Origin: Auxenochlorella pyrenoidosa
Taxonomy: Eukaryota; Chlorophyta; Trebouxiophyceae; Chlorellales; Chlorellaceae
NCBI GenBank assembly: GCA_001430745.1
Contig: KQ481946.1
Span: 1,213,055 to 1,224,654 of the forward strand
Reading direction: 5' to 3'
Length of the DNA: 11,600 bases
Position numbers and translations under genes: made by a program. The notes beneath the pieces were generated by a model, which had not been told where the DNA came from, searched no databases, and saw only the letters and a list, made by a program, of their open reading frames with translations. Each line of letters begins with the position of its first letter. Position 1 is the stretch's first letter. Positions 1 to 8,038 of the stretch are shown here, piece after piece.

Positions 1-205
1 GGGTGGGGCTGGGGTGCGTACAGCTGGGTCGAGGCACTAGCAGCGCACACGGCAGCCTGTGGCGCGGGATGTGTGCCTGCGCCTGGGGGCATGGTGGAAC
101 GCGCCTGGCGTGCTCGGCGCATGCAGGTGTGCCCGCAGGCATGGGGCGTACGCCCCCCGCGAACGCCTGCCAACCGCCGCTCCCCATGCGCCTGCTGCCC
201 TGCAG
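1..205 (+). other. Probable intron sequence upstream of the first visible exon
   Basis: No convincing coding exon is visible here. The stretch ends in a pyrimidine-rich run and TGCAG, which looks like a 3' splice site for the exon starting at 206. It begins G-rich, like donor-proximal intron sequence elsewhere in the window. A perfect 14-base palindrome, GGGGCGTACGCCCC, lies at 143-156. The 5' part of gene 1 must lie before the window. Confidence 0.5.
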
Positions 206-2119
206 TCCGGCCAGACTTCTTTTATGACAGTGCCCTTATCTTCCTGCTCCAGGTAGGTGTGTGTGTGTGTGTGTTGTGAGGTCGGTGTGTGTGGTGGGGT
301 GGTGGTGGTGGTGGTGGGGTGGAGGGGTGGGGGTGGGGGGGTGGGGTGGGGGGGGCGCAGGCGCGTGCGGGCCCATGGAAGGCCAATCTGCTGTTGTCGG
401 CCAAGCGCTGGCCCGCGCTGGGTTGCTGGCCCACGCCCGGTGGCCTGTCAGGCCCGCTTTGGGTGAACAAACCCTTTCTCCTTGTGGGGCTTGAGAAGCT
501 GCACTATGCTGCTGCCCCGCAACCGGAGACAGCAAGTTGGCCCCCCTGCCCTGCAGGCTCTGCGTGTGGAGGAGCTGGTGGGGCCTGCAGAGCTGCAAGC
601 GCTGCCGCCCAGCGAGCTGCCGCACCTGTGAGTAACAATGTGATGCTGCAGGGGCGAGAGCTTGCAATCGCGGGCAGCTTTGCCGGCTGCTGTTCAGGGC
701 GCATGCAGGGTGGCGCGTGCTCATGCCAGCCGCACATCCGCCCTGCCAGCTGCGCTCACCGGATGCGCACCCCCTGTGCAGCGCCCCACGGGGCAATTCC
801 ATCTACGTGACTGCCAGTCGCAACCTGTCTGAGGACGGCGGCGCCAGCAGGGAGGGCAGCCGGCCCACCAGCCCCGCGCCGGCGGGCAGCCCCCGGAGCC
901 GCTCGCCCAGCCCGGGCAGCCCCCTGTCGCGAGCCAGCAGCTCGCTGTCCCGACGGCTCAACGTGCCGTGGGCGCTGCCGCGGCTAGGCAGCGGGCGGCG
1001 CGCTGACCTGTCGGCGGCGGCCGGGGCGCAGCATGCGCAGCAGAGCCAGCACGACCAGCACGCTGCGAGCCAGCTGGCAGCTCTGCTGGAGGCCAGCGGG
1101 CTGGAGGGGGCAGAGCAGGGGGCCGCTGCTGAGTACTTAGGAATGAGCGAAGAGGAGGCCCTGCAGCGAGCGCTGGAGATGTCTTTGTTGGACAGCCGGC
1201 AGCCGGCCGAGCAGCAGCCGGCAGGGGCGTGTGCAGGCGCCGCACCTGACGGCAGGAGCGCTGCCACGGAACAGCAGCAGCAGCAGCAGCAGGCGCCAGG
1301 CCAGGCGGCGCCGGCGGCGGCAGAGCAGGCAGCAGTGCATGTCAGGTACAACGCCGCCTTTGCAACCAGCCGGGGCGAAGGGCAGCGCAACCCGCTGTAT
1401 GGCGGCACTAGCGGCGCCGACATGCCTGCTACAGAGTGAGGCTGTGACCTGTCGGGGGCAGGGGTTTATGTGCAGGCTTTGCGCTGGGTGTTGGGCGTGA
1501 TTTGTTAGCAGCAGCCGGCGCTGTGCTGCATGCAGCAGCACGCCAGCATGCTGCTGTTTTGCAAGGGCTCTGCCTGTGTGCTGGGCGGAACTGCGTCCAG
1601 CACCCCTCCCATATTTCCACCCTTCTGGCCTCCAGGGACGAGGAGCAGGCAATGTTGGCAGCTGCCTTGGCCGCATCGCTGGCAGACGCTGCAGCTCAGA
1701 GCCCCGGCGCTGCTGCGCCCGCAGCAGCTGAGCGCCCCGCTCTCGCTGCTCATGATGGCCCCGCTGCCAGCAGCGACGCTGAGCTGGCGCACTACTATGG
1801 ATCAGCGGGGGCGGCAGCGGCGGCGCCGGGCTTTGGGGAGCATGGCAGCGAGGGACACGAGGCGCAGGCGCAGCAGCAGAGGGCGCCCGGGGGTGGCGCT
1901 GCCGCCGGCACCGTGGGATCGCCTGCCGATGTTGGGCAGCCTGCCCAGACCTCTGCCGTTGCTGCCCAGGCGGTTGCCGGGGCGCATGCGGGCCAAGAAG
2001 CGGCAGCGGTGCGCCAGCCCTCGCTTGAGCTTGCAGAGGCGTTGGGGGCGGCAGCTGCCAGCACCAAGGTCGCCGCAGTGGTGGGCGCCCCAGCAGGCGG
2101 GCCTGGCCGTGGTTTGTGA
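206..2119 (+). CDS. Ubiquitin-interacting-motif (UIM) protein, 5'-partial, multi-exon
   Basis: Exons read as 206-252, 557-627, 782-1435 and 1636-2119. All junction phases agree: phase 0 at 252/557, phase 2 at 627/782 and phase 2 at 1435/1636. About 417 residues are visible. The first two exons give a compact, partly hydrophobic stretch (RPDFFYDSALIFLLQ, then ALRVEELVGPAELQALP). A Ser/Pro/Arg-rich linker follows. Two UIMs come next. The first, at nt 1143-1192, is SEEEALQRALEMSLLD. The second, assembled across the intron at 1436-1635, is EDEEQAMLAAALAASLAD. Both have the acidic lead, the hydrophobic residue at -7, Ala at -4, Ser at 0 and Asp at +3. A seven-Gln tract lies between them (about nt 1272-1292) and the tail is Ala/Gln-rich. 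UIMs bind ubiquitin as a helix, so a role as ubiquitin receptor, endocytic adaptor or deubiquitinase accessory is inferred, but no catalytic domain is visible. The TGA at 2117-2119 lies inside GTGAGG and could be a splice donor, joining this gene to the next module. Confidence 0.62.
253..357 (+). repeat. (GT)n, (GGT)n and G-run tract at the 5' end of an intron
   Basis: The donor GTAGGT at 253 runs directly into (GT)9 at 257-274, then GGT repeats (about 297-317), then runs of 4 to 8 G to 355. The sense strand has more than four G-tracts with short spacers, so the pre-mRNA could form a G-quadruplex. The intron spans 253-556. Its remainder holds nothing I recognise. Confidence 0.75.
1524..1556 (+). 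repeat. Nested small inverted repeats within an intron
   Basis: TGCTGCATGCAGCA (1524-1537) is a perfect palindrome. CAGCAGCA (1533-1540) pairs with TGCTGCTG (1549-1556) across an 8-nt loop. Both are in the intron 1436-1635 that separates the two UIM exons. The sequence is CAG/CTG-rich, so this may be simple-sequence drift. Confidence 0.45.
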
Positions 2120-2502
2120 GGCACGGCATGTCCCAGATGAATTTTGACTTCCAATCTGCTTGTGATATGGTTTTTTGTATCAAACCTTCCTTTCAAGCTG
2201 TGTTACATGATTTTGCATGCCCAGAGGAGACGGCGCATGCGAGGCAACGACACAGGGCTGTATGGTCACTTCTACGTCCCGCCAAGCCCCTCACTCCCCT
2301 GCTTTCTCTGAGGAACCAATCCCTGCACAATAATGTGCGTGAGCAGAGGAGATGATTTTTTGAGCAGGCATCATGTGGCGTCCTTGAAGGAAGCAGGGCG
2401 CAGCGCAACGCCGCCTGGCACTGACCAGCTCAGCCTCCAACGGTGTCACCTGCACTCTCTTGTTCCTCCCAGCAAACCGACAGCATTGCTTGGCCTGCAG
2501 CC
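2120..2502 (+). other. Intergenic gap or large intron between the UIM exons and the next module
   Basis: This 383-base stretch has no supported coding exon. It contains an AT-richer patch at about 2140-2220, like the window's other intergenic regions, but no TGTAA signal. A pyrimidine tract and acceptors lie at 2471-2472 (CCTCCCAG) and 2482-2483 (ACAG). If GTGAGG at 2116 is a donor, the phase-compatible intron is 2116-2483. If TGA at 2117 is a true stop, this region is a short intergenic space. Confidence 0.5.
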
Positions 2503-3517
2503 ATGCTGCGGCCGAGCACAACCTTGGGGCTGCGCCTGCTCGAGCAGGGCTCCGGCCAGCTTGCTGCCGCAATCCTTGCCAAGGGCAGCAGCAGTCGGAC
2601 CCTGGCAGCTGGCGCAGGCGCGGGCTCTGCCGGCAGTGACACTGCCGATGCGTCTGCGGGCGCGGCGGGCGCTGGTGCCACCATTGGTGCCACCATTGAC
2701 CCCGCCACCGGCTTGCCTCTTTCTGCGCCGCCTCCCCGTGACCTGAGGGACAAGGTGGAGGAGGTCACCATGTGAGGGGTGTCGGCGCCAGTTGTGCTGT
2801 GCACGCTGGGAGCCTGGGTGGTGTGCCCCGCTGCCTCCCAGCTGACACCCCAGCGACCAACCCCAGACCTGCTGGTCTGTGCCTTGCCAGGGGCCAAGGC
2901 AGCAGCGCTTGTGCCCAGAACCAGCCTCCATCCGGGCAGCCGAGCCGTACTGCAGCTCAGCCACTCGTCGACTGAGCTAATTGTCAGTCGGTGAGTGACG
3001 CCTGCCCCCCGCACTCACAGACAGACAAGCTGGCTGCCACACCTGCAGCTGGCAGCTGGAGGAGCTCCTGGCTGCCGGCACCGGCGTTGCTGCCGACCCA
3101 GAGGTCCGCCAGGCTGTGGAGGAGACGCTGGAGGTGCTGTCTGTCTGCGAGAGCTGCTCCCAGGTGGGCGGGGATATTGTGTGGGGTGGGTGGGCCCCAG
3201 CCGGCAGGTGAAGCAGGCATGCATCCAATTACCAGTTGGTGCTCTGTGCGTAAGGACCCCTCCCCCAGGGGATCGTGCAGAGTAACCTCGGCTCCCCAAA
3301 GCATCAACAGTTTACTGCACCTGTGAGGCCCCTGCCCCTGCTTACCCTGCAACCGATGCAGGAGCTGGATGAGGCCGGCCAGTGGGAGAGCTTTCTGTCG
3401 GCTGCCGGGCTTATCAACTCGCCCCGCGACTATGGGCTGCCTGCGGGGGAGGAGGGCAGCGCTGGCGGCGCTGGCGCAGCAGGCAGCAGCGCCGGCACGC
3501 CTCCCCGCTCTGTGTGA
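2503..3517 (+). CDS. Unrecognised four-exon coding module (separate gene or 3' end of the UIM gene)
   Basis: Supported exons are 2503 (possibly open from 2473 or 2484) to about 2754, then 2842-2990, 3049-3163 and 3362-3517. Phases agree at 2990/3049 (phase 2, CG+C) and 3163/3362 (phase 0). The first intron is ambiguous. The best-looking donor, GTGAGG at 2772, would create a stop with the acceptor at 2841. AAG|GTGGAG (2755) and GAG|GTCACC (2764) both keep frame. The protein is Ala/Gly-rich at first, then LVCALPGAKAAALVPRTSL, a probable helix around WQLEELLAAGTG and EETLEVLSVCESCSQ, and an acidic tail ending at TGA 3515-3517. ATG 2503 sits in a good context (GCAGCCATG). I recognise no domain. 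Splice signals, phase agreement and the TGTAA downstream support a real 3' end. Whether it starts here is unresolved. Confidence 0.5.
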
Positions 3518-3594
3518 TGGGTGGGCTCTGTGGACGAGGCAACCCTCCCCTTTAAATTGCTCGGGTTGAGACATGCCTGTGATGCGTTGTGAAC

Positions 3595-3599
3595 TGTAA
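3595..3599 (+). terminator. TGTAA polyadenylation signal
   Basis: TGTAA, the usual green-algal poly(A) signal, lies 78 nt after the stop at 3517. That is a normal 3'UTR distance. A second copy at 3788-3792 could be an alternative or chance signal. Confidence 0.6.
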
Positions 3600-4006
3600 C
3601 ACCTGGATCCAGATATGGTCAAGGAGTGATGGCTGGGCTGCCGCGAATGGGGGCAGCATGGAGTGGGGTCGCAGGCGTCGCCAGCTGCAGTGCGCAGCAG
3701 GGGCTAGGCCGAGCACAGCTGGGAGCGGGGCGGTGTGTAGCACACATCAGTGCTAAGAAGGTTAGGCAACAAATAGATGTGTAGAATTGTAAAATCAAAG
3801 CCAACATCTGCTGCAGAGCTGCCCTGCATGCTAGGTGGCCTGCTGCCGCTGCCGCCCCACAGCGCACCGCCAGGCGCGCAGCATGCACGCAGGCCAACTG
3901 ACAGCCCAGCGAACGCACTGTGAAGGAGCTCTCTGTTTCCGACACGAGCACAGCGGAGAGGCGAAAACCCCAAGTCCGCCGCTCGGAGAAGGGTTTGAGA
4001 CCCTGT

Positions 4007-4012
4007 CACGTG
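4007..4012 (+). promoter_or_regulatory. G-box CACGTG upstream of the AKR gene
   Basis: A palindromic CACGTG, a bHLH/bZIP-type core, lies about 210 nt before the AKR start. Six-base matches occur by chance, so function is only suggested by position and by the second ACGT element nearby. Confidence 0.3.
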
Positions 4013-4118
4013 CAGCAGGCAGGCTGATGTAGATCTGTATATCTGACAGTGGAGATGGCGATCCGAGCGCCTCGTCCATGACCGCCGCTGCTAGCACCAC
4101 TGCCCCGCTGCCGGCCTG

Positions 4119-4126
4119 CGACGTCA
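4119..4126 (+). promoter_or_regulatory. CRE-like ACGT element CGACGTCA
   Basis: This differs by one base from the bZIP palindrome TGACGTCA and lies about 100 nt before the AKR ATG. In plants, ACGT-core elements near oxidoreductase genes often mediate stress responses. That role is inferred here. Confidence 0.28.
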
Positions 4127-4221
4127 TCCCTGCCATAACACCCTCCCGGCCCGTGTCGACACCTGGTCCCTGCCCTCCTGCTGATGTCAGCCATGCACCC
4201 TTTACAACCCCCATTTGAACA

Positions 4222-7200
4222 ATGCAGCCCAAGGCGAGCCCGTGCCAACCCCCCTTAGCAGCATCAGCAGGGAGACCAGCAGCAGCAGCCATGGCCCCGC
4301 CGGCCCCGCCCCCGCCGCCGCTGCCCACGCGCAAGCTGGGCAGCCAGGGCTGCGCCGCCTCGGCCATTGGCCTGGGCTGCATGTCGCTGGTGCCGGGCGG
4401 CGGCTTCTACGACCCAGAGAACCTCACTGAGGAGCAGGCCGTGGCAGTGCTCCGCAGGGCAATGGACCTGGGCGTGACGCTGGTGCGCGCATGCATGGGG
4501 TCCGCCATGCAGCACATTGCAGGGTTCAGGGTCCTCAATCGAGTCCAGGCCTGCCTGTTGATTACGTTGCTGGCTAGAGGCGGGCGCCGCCTGCGTGGCG
4601 CAGCAGGCCGCAGCACCTGCCGGGGGCGGCGCCCGCGTCCCGCGGCGCCCCTGCCGTGTTTCCTGCCTGGCACCATGCTGCTGCCCCAGAGCTGTTGGTC
4701 CCCGCTCTCCTGTTGTGCCGCAGTTCAACACATCAGATCTTTATGGGCCATACACCGGGGAGCAGGTGGTAGGTGAGCCTTCCGCCGCCGCCCCGAGGCC
4801 TGCCTTGAGGCCGCCTCGCGTAAAATGCATCTGCAGCCAGCGGCCCGCGCCCTGTGCCTGCCGCCAAACTGCATCCAGCACTGTGGCCGCGGAGGACAAT
4901 CAGGCGGACCCTCAACCGAGCTGCTGTTCATTCCTCAAGCCACAATTGGCATTCCAGAGCTGCATCGCTGCGCTGGTGCCAGTGTGCCGCAGGCAAGGCG
5001 CTGGCCTGGGCGGCGTGAGGGCATCGTAGTGGCCACCAAGTGGGGCCCCATGTTCAAAGGTGTGTGTCTGTGTGGGTGGGTGGGTGGATTGGGGGGGGGA
5101 GGCTGGGCTGGGGTGTGAAAACAACGCCTCACTCTGTGGCCTGTGACAGCGGCGGCACCTGCGCGGCCGGCCAGCGCCCGCCGTGCTTGCGCGCGGTGAC
5201 CGCAGCATGCGCAGCATGCTGGCCCCGCCGCGCGCGGCCCTGCCTAGCGTCAACGTCGCCACGCCGTCTGTCCAGCAGCAGTTGCGCGCTGCGCTCCCTC
5301 CCCTGCTTCGCAGACGGGGCTCTCGTCATGGACGGCTCCCCCGCCAATGCGCGCGCCTGCGTGGAGGGCTCCCTGCGTCGCCTGAGCATCGACTGCATCG
5401 ACGTTTTCACCATGCGGGGCCCTGTGGACCCCAAGGTCCCGCTGGATGAGACGATGGGTGAACTCAAGGTGGGGCGGGAGGGGATTGGGTGGGGTGGGGA
5501 GGTGTGTGTCGTGTGTGGTGTTTGTGGGCACGGTGGGCAGGGGGCAGGGGCAAGAGGAGGGCTGGGGTGGGTGGGTGGGTGGGCCCGGGAGATGCCCAGC
5601 CCTTTTTTTCAAAGCTTGAGGGAGACTAGCAGCAGCAGCTCAGCCGTGTGTTGCAGTTGCTGTGCCGTCTGGCTTCACAGTGCAGCCGGCCTCGCAGCGC
5701 TGCTGCCCGGCGCCGGCGCTTGCAGAGCGCACAGAGGATGAGGACAGGCTGCGGCGCTAGGTGGTTGCACTGCCCACACTGCAGTGCCCACGCTTCACGA
5801 TGTGACGGTGCAACCCAGCATGCGCTTGCCGCCCTCTTGCTGCAGAAGCTAGTCGAGGAGGGCAAGGTGCGGCACCTTGGGCTGAGCGAGGTGTCGGCGG
5901 CGCAGGTGAGGGCTGACGTAATTATGCAACGTGCATTATAAATGCGTGCAATGAGTGCGGTGGTGCTGGCCCCCAGGCGCCTGGGAGCGGCGCGCCTGCT
6001 CACCTCTGAGGGGCTTGCATGCACACATGGCTGCAGCCCAGGGCGCGGTGCATTCCTAGGCAGCTGCTGCCGCGCCCACCTGCCAGGCCCAGTCTCTCCC
6101 TGTCGGTGCTGCCTCAGGTGCGGGCCGCGCACGCCATCCATCCCATCGCCTGTGTGGAGCTTGAGTGGAGCCTGTTCACCCGCGACGCCGAGGCACGTGG
6201 GACGGGCGGGGCTGTTGTGCAGGACGCATGCTGTCAAAGGTTGTAAGGGGTCTGTGCCGCCTGTACCGTGCCGGCTGGACAGGCGGTGACACACATCAGC
6301 ACGGGCGTTGTGATGCGCCGGCACCTGCGGCAAGCCCGCACCGCCGCTGCTCGGTGGCGCAGCCAAGGCGCGGTGCCGCGGATGCTGTGGCGTGTCGCGC
6401 AGCAAGGCCCCAGAAGTCTTCCCTGGCCGCCCAGCAGTTCCTGCGCATTGCCCTGTGTGCCGCCCCGCAGCGCGACATCCTGCCGACCCTGCGGGAGCTG
6501 GGCATCGGAGTACTTGCCTACTCGCCCCTCGGCCGCGGCCTGCTGGTGCGGCGCGCGGCGCGCCGCCTCGCTGCACTGCCCCCCGGCATCTGTCCTTTCA
6601 GCAGTCACGGCAGCAGCAAACTGACTGTACAGAGGTGGGCATCGCAGCGTGTGCCGGCCTGCTGGGCGGCAGTACATGCTAGGCACCACCCACGCCCTCC
6701 CCTCCTCCCTGTCCCCCTCTCCTGCGCAGGCGGGGCGCTTCTCCGGCACCGAGCAACTGGGGGAGAAGGACTTTAGGCGCTGGGGGCAGCCGCGCTTCCA
6801 GGGAGAGGCCTTCGAGGCCAACAAGGCAAGATACTTGCTTGGGCTTGTTGTTTGGGCTTGAAGTCTGTCTGACCGCAACAGAACCTGCGGCACAGGGATG
6901 CAGGGACGGCAGCCCTTGGCAGACCAGGTCCCTGCAGCACGTGTTCCATGCAAAGATCCCGCTCCTGCAGCACACAGGCAGGCTGCACGGCAGGCTCAGC
7001 CGTGCCGCGCCCAGCACGGCTGAGCCATCGGCATCCTTCTGGCCGCACCGCTGCATGCAGGCGCTCGCCGACAGGGTGGCGGCGATCGCGCAGCGCAAGG
7101 GCTGCACCCGGGCGCAGCTGGCGCTGGCCTGGCTGCTAGCGCAGGGAGACGACGTCGTTCCCATCCCCGGTGGGCTTTGCACCGCCAGCAATAATGCACA

Positions 7201-7536
7201 ACAGGCAGAGGGCGTGCCAGGCAGCGCGTGCGCGCACCCGCCCGAATCACTGGCCAACGCCTGCCCCGCTCCCGCCTGCAAGCTCCCATGTCCCAGGGCC
7301 TGCCTGGAGCGCCCGTCTGCGCTGCTCTCCCACGACCCCGCCGTGATATCAATCCTGCCCGGTGTCCGCCCCTGCCTGCAGGCACCAAGAGCGCGGCACG
7401 GCTGGAGGAGAACCTCGGCGCCCTGTCGGTGCAGCTGTCCCCTGCCGAGCTTGCTGAGCTGGAGACGGCGGTACCGCAGGATGCAGTCGTGGGTGACCGC
7501 TACGCCCACATGGCCGGCACGTACCACGGCTCCTGA
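4222..7536 (+). CDS. Aldo/keto reductase, plant AKR13-like (auxin-induced/perakine-reductase type), 10 exons
   Basis: Exons: 4222-4482, 4724-4768 (or 4772), 4993-5059, 5314-5468, 5846-5905, 6118-6192, 6471-6545, 6730-6825, 7061-7169, 7382-7536. They give about 365 residues; family members are usually 320-350. The in-frame ATG at 4291 (AGCCATGG) would give 342 and starts just before the conserved RKLGSQG, so it may be the true start. Family landmarks in order are [109 protein letters not shown] and the cofactor-phosphate motif [11 protein letters not shown]. The fold is a TIM barrel and the reaction is NADPH-dependent carbonyl reduction; the substrate is unknown. Of the Asp-Tyr-Lys-His tetrad, Tyr94 and Lys118 are present, Asp is Asn89, and the His region reads FTMRGPVD with no His. 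Introns 6193-6470 and 6826-7060 use GC donors. The 4768/4993 junction has a frame conflict (see findings). No clear targeting peptide is visible. Confidence 0.9.
4769..4774 (+). other. Tandem 5' splice sites four bases apart
   Basis: GTAGGT (donor at 4769) and GTGAGC (donor at 4773) overlap in the AKR gene. The downstream donor restores the family motif (…EQVVGKAL) but leads into a stop. The upstream donor keeps the reading frame but gives [11 protein letters not shown] instead of the motif. Both look usable by consensus. Confidence 0.55.
5079..5118 (+). repeat. G-rich, G-quadruplex-capable tract in an AKR intron
   Basis: GGGTGGGTGGGTGG followed by a run of eight or more G lies 20-60 nt after the donor at 5060 (intron 5060-5313). 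Four G3+ tracts with short loops on the sense strand satisfy the usual G4 pattern. Confidence 0.6.
5469..5583 (+). repeat. Two G-quadruplex-capable tracts in an AKR intron
   Basis: Intron 5469-5845 opens with GTGGGGCGGGAGGGG directly at the donor, with further GGG tracts to about 5500. A second compact tract at 5564-5583 is GGGG followed by four T-spaced GGG units. Both are on the sense strand. The rest of the intron shows nothing I recognise. Confidence 0.6.
6193..6470 (+). other. GC-AG intron in the AKR gene
   Basis: The exon ends TTCACCCGCGACGCCGAG, then GCACGT. The next exon starts after CCCCGCAG at 6471 with [10 protein letters not shown]. Both ends are phase 0 and the protein joins as in other AKRs. 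The nearest GT (6197) is phase 1 and finds no acceptor in matching phase next to this exon. The GC donor is therefore the best reading, though it is weaker than that of the intron at 6826. Confidence 0.6.
6826..7060 (+). other. GC-AG intron in the AKR gene
   Basis: The junction is AAG|GCAAGA, close to the GC-donor consensus AAG|GCAAGT, with acceptor CTGCATGCAG ending at 7060. Joining gives [16 protein letters not shown], which matches the AKR family pattern. The only in-frame GT rival is GTTGTT, near 6847, which has poor consensus and would add seven non-family residues. Confidence 0.78.
6993..7026 (+). repeat. Perfect 13-bp inverted repeat (hairpin) inside the GC-AG intron
   Basis: GGCTCAGCCGTGC (6993-7005) is the exact reverse complement of GCACGGCTGAGCC (7014-7026), separated by an 8-nt loop. 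It ends 34 nt before the acceptor at 7060, so in the pre-mRNA it would fold in the branch-point region. Confidence 0.85.
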
Positions 7537-8038
7537 GCTGCGCCCTCACGGGGATGGGCTCTGTGGCTGACTGTGCAGCATGCCCTTCTATCGTTGGGCA
7601 AAAGCCACCCTGTGTGCCGCCGCCTGTGTGCACACTGTGGCACGAGTCGGTGGTGCTGGCCTTGCCTTGCCCAAATTCCCGCTGCGTGCCACACACGTTT
7701 ACCAGTGGGATGAGCATGGTCGAGAGCCGGCCAGGGATAGCAGGGCTAACTTTGGTGGTGCTGCTGCGGCCTGCATGCCACCAGTTGCGCAGTGCAAGCG
7801 CCGTGACCTGCCGCCGCCTTGATGCCCTTTGACGCTTCGCTGTGAGAATCTCGCCCGTCGTGCTTTCCTTGAGCCTAATTTAGCCCTCAGGGAGTTTGAG
7901 TGCTTTGCAATTAGGGTGGGGCTCCCCTCCAGGGCCCAGAGGGCGGTGTGTGCAGACGTCAATTTCATTGCAACAAAGGGAGCAGAAACAGCATCGATTT
8001 TGTTTTTCAGCAACGAGCGCCGTGGCAGCAGTGCAGAT
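7537..8038 (+). other. Intergenic region with a probable 5'UTR intron of the next gene
   Basis: These 502 bases hold no supported protein exon. I see no TGTAA after the AKR stop. From about 7850 the sequence becomes AT-richer. A strong acceptor, TTTTGTTTTTCAG, ends at 8010, 28 nt before the ATG at 8039. GTGAGA at 7842 could be its donor, giving an intron of about 169 nt. A GACGTC palindrome lies at 7955-7960. The frame stays open from 8012 into the ATG, so the acceptor could instead join an upstream coding exon. Confidence 0.45.

Larger units (their letters stand above)
3518..4221 (+). other. Intergenic region: 3'UTR of the upstream module and promoter/5'UTR of the AKR gene
   Basis: No supported exon lies in these 704 bases. 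They hold two TGTAA signals (3595 and 3788) and AT-richer patches near 3540-3620 and 3740-3810. They also hold a short perfect hairpin AGGGT-TTGAG-ACCCT at 3990-4004, a G-box and an ACGT/CRE-like site (both listed separately), and a weak TATA-like TGTATATCT at 4036-4044, about 180 nt before the AKR ATG. Confidence 0.6.

Noticed and set aside
257..317. GT/GGT tract as a telomere-like or origin repeat
   Set aside because: It is internal, short, and follows a splice donor. The unit does not match the plant/algal telomere repeat TTTAGGG or TTTTAGGG.
1137..2183. Long open frame on the minus strand (348 codons)
   Set aside because: It is Arg/Gln/Pro/Leu low-complexity sequence antisense to the UIM exons. 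High GC and CAG-rich codons on the + strand keep it open. No domain or splice logic supports it.
3990..4004. GGTTTGAGACC resembling a tRNA T-arm/B box
   Set aside because: It does not match GGTTCGANTCC at the key positions, and no acceptor, D- or anticodon arms can be drawn around it.
3831..4382. Minus-strand frame of 183 codons overlapping the AKR promoter and first exon
   Set aside because: It overlaps a well-supported AKR exon, has no recognisable domain, and is Ala/Gly-rich as expected by chance at this GC.
5915..5945. AT-rich, partly palindromic patch (TTATGCA…TGCATTATAA) as a promoter or mobile-element scar
   Set aside because: It lies in a phase-consistent AKR intron, the inverted repeat is imperfect and short, and no target-site duplication is visible.
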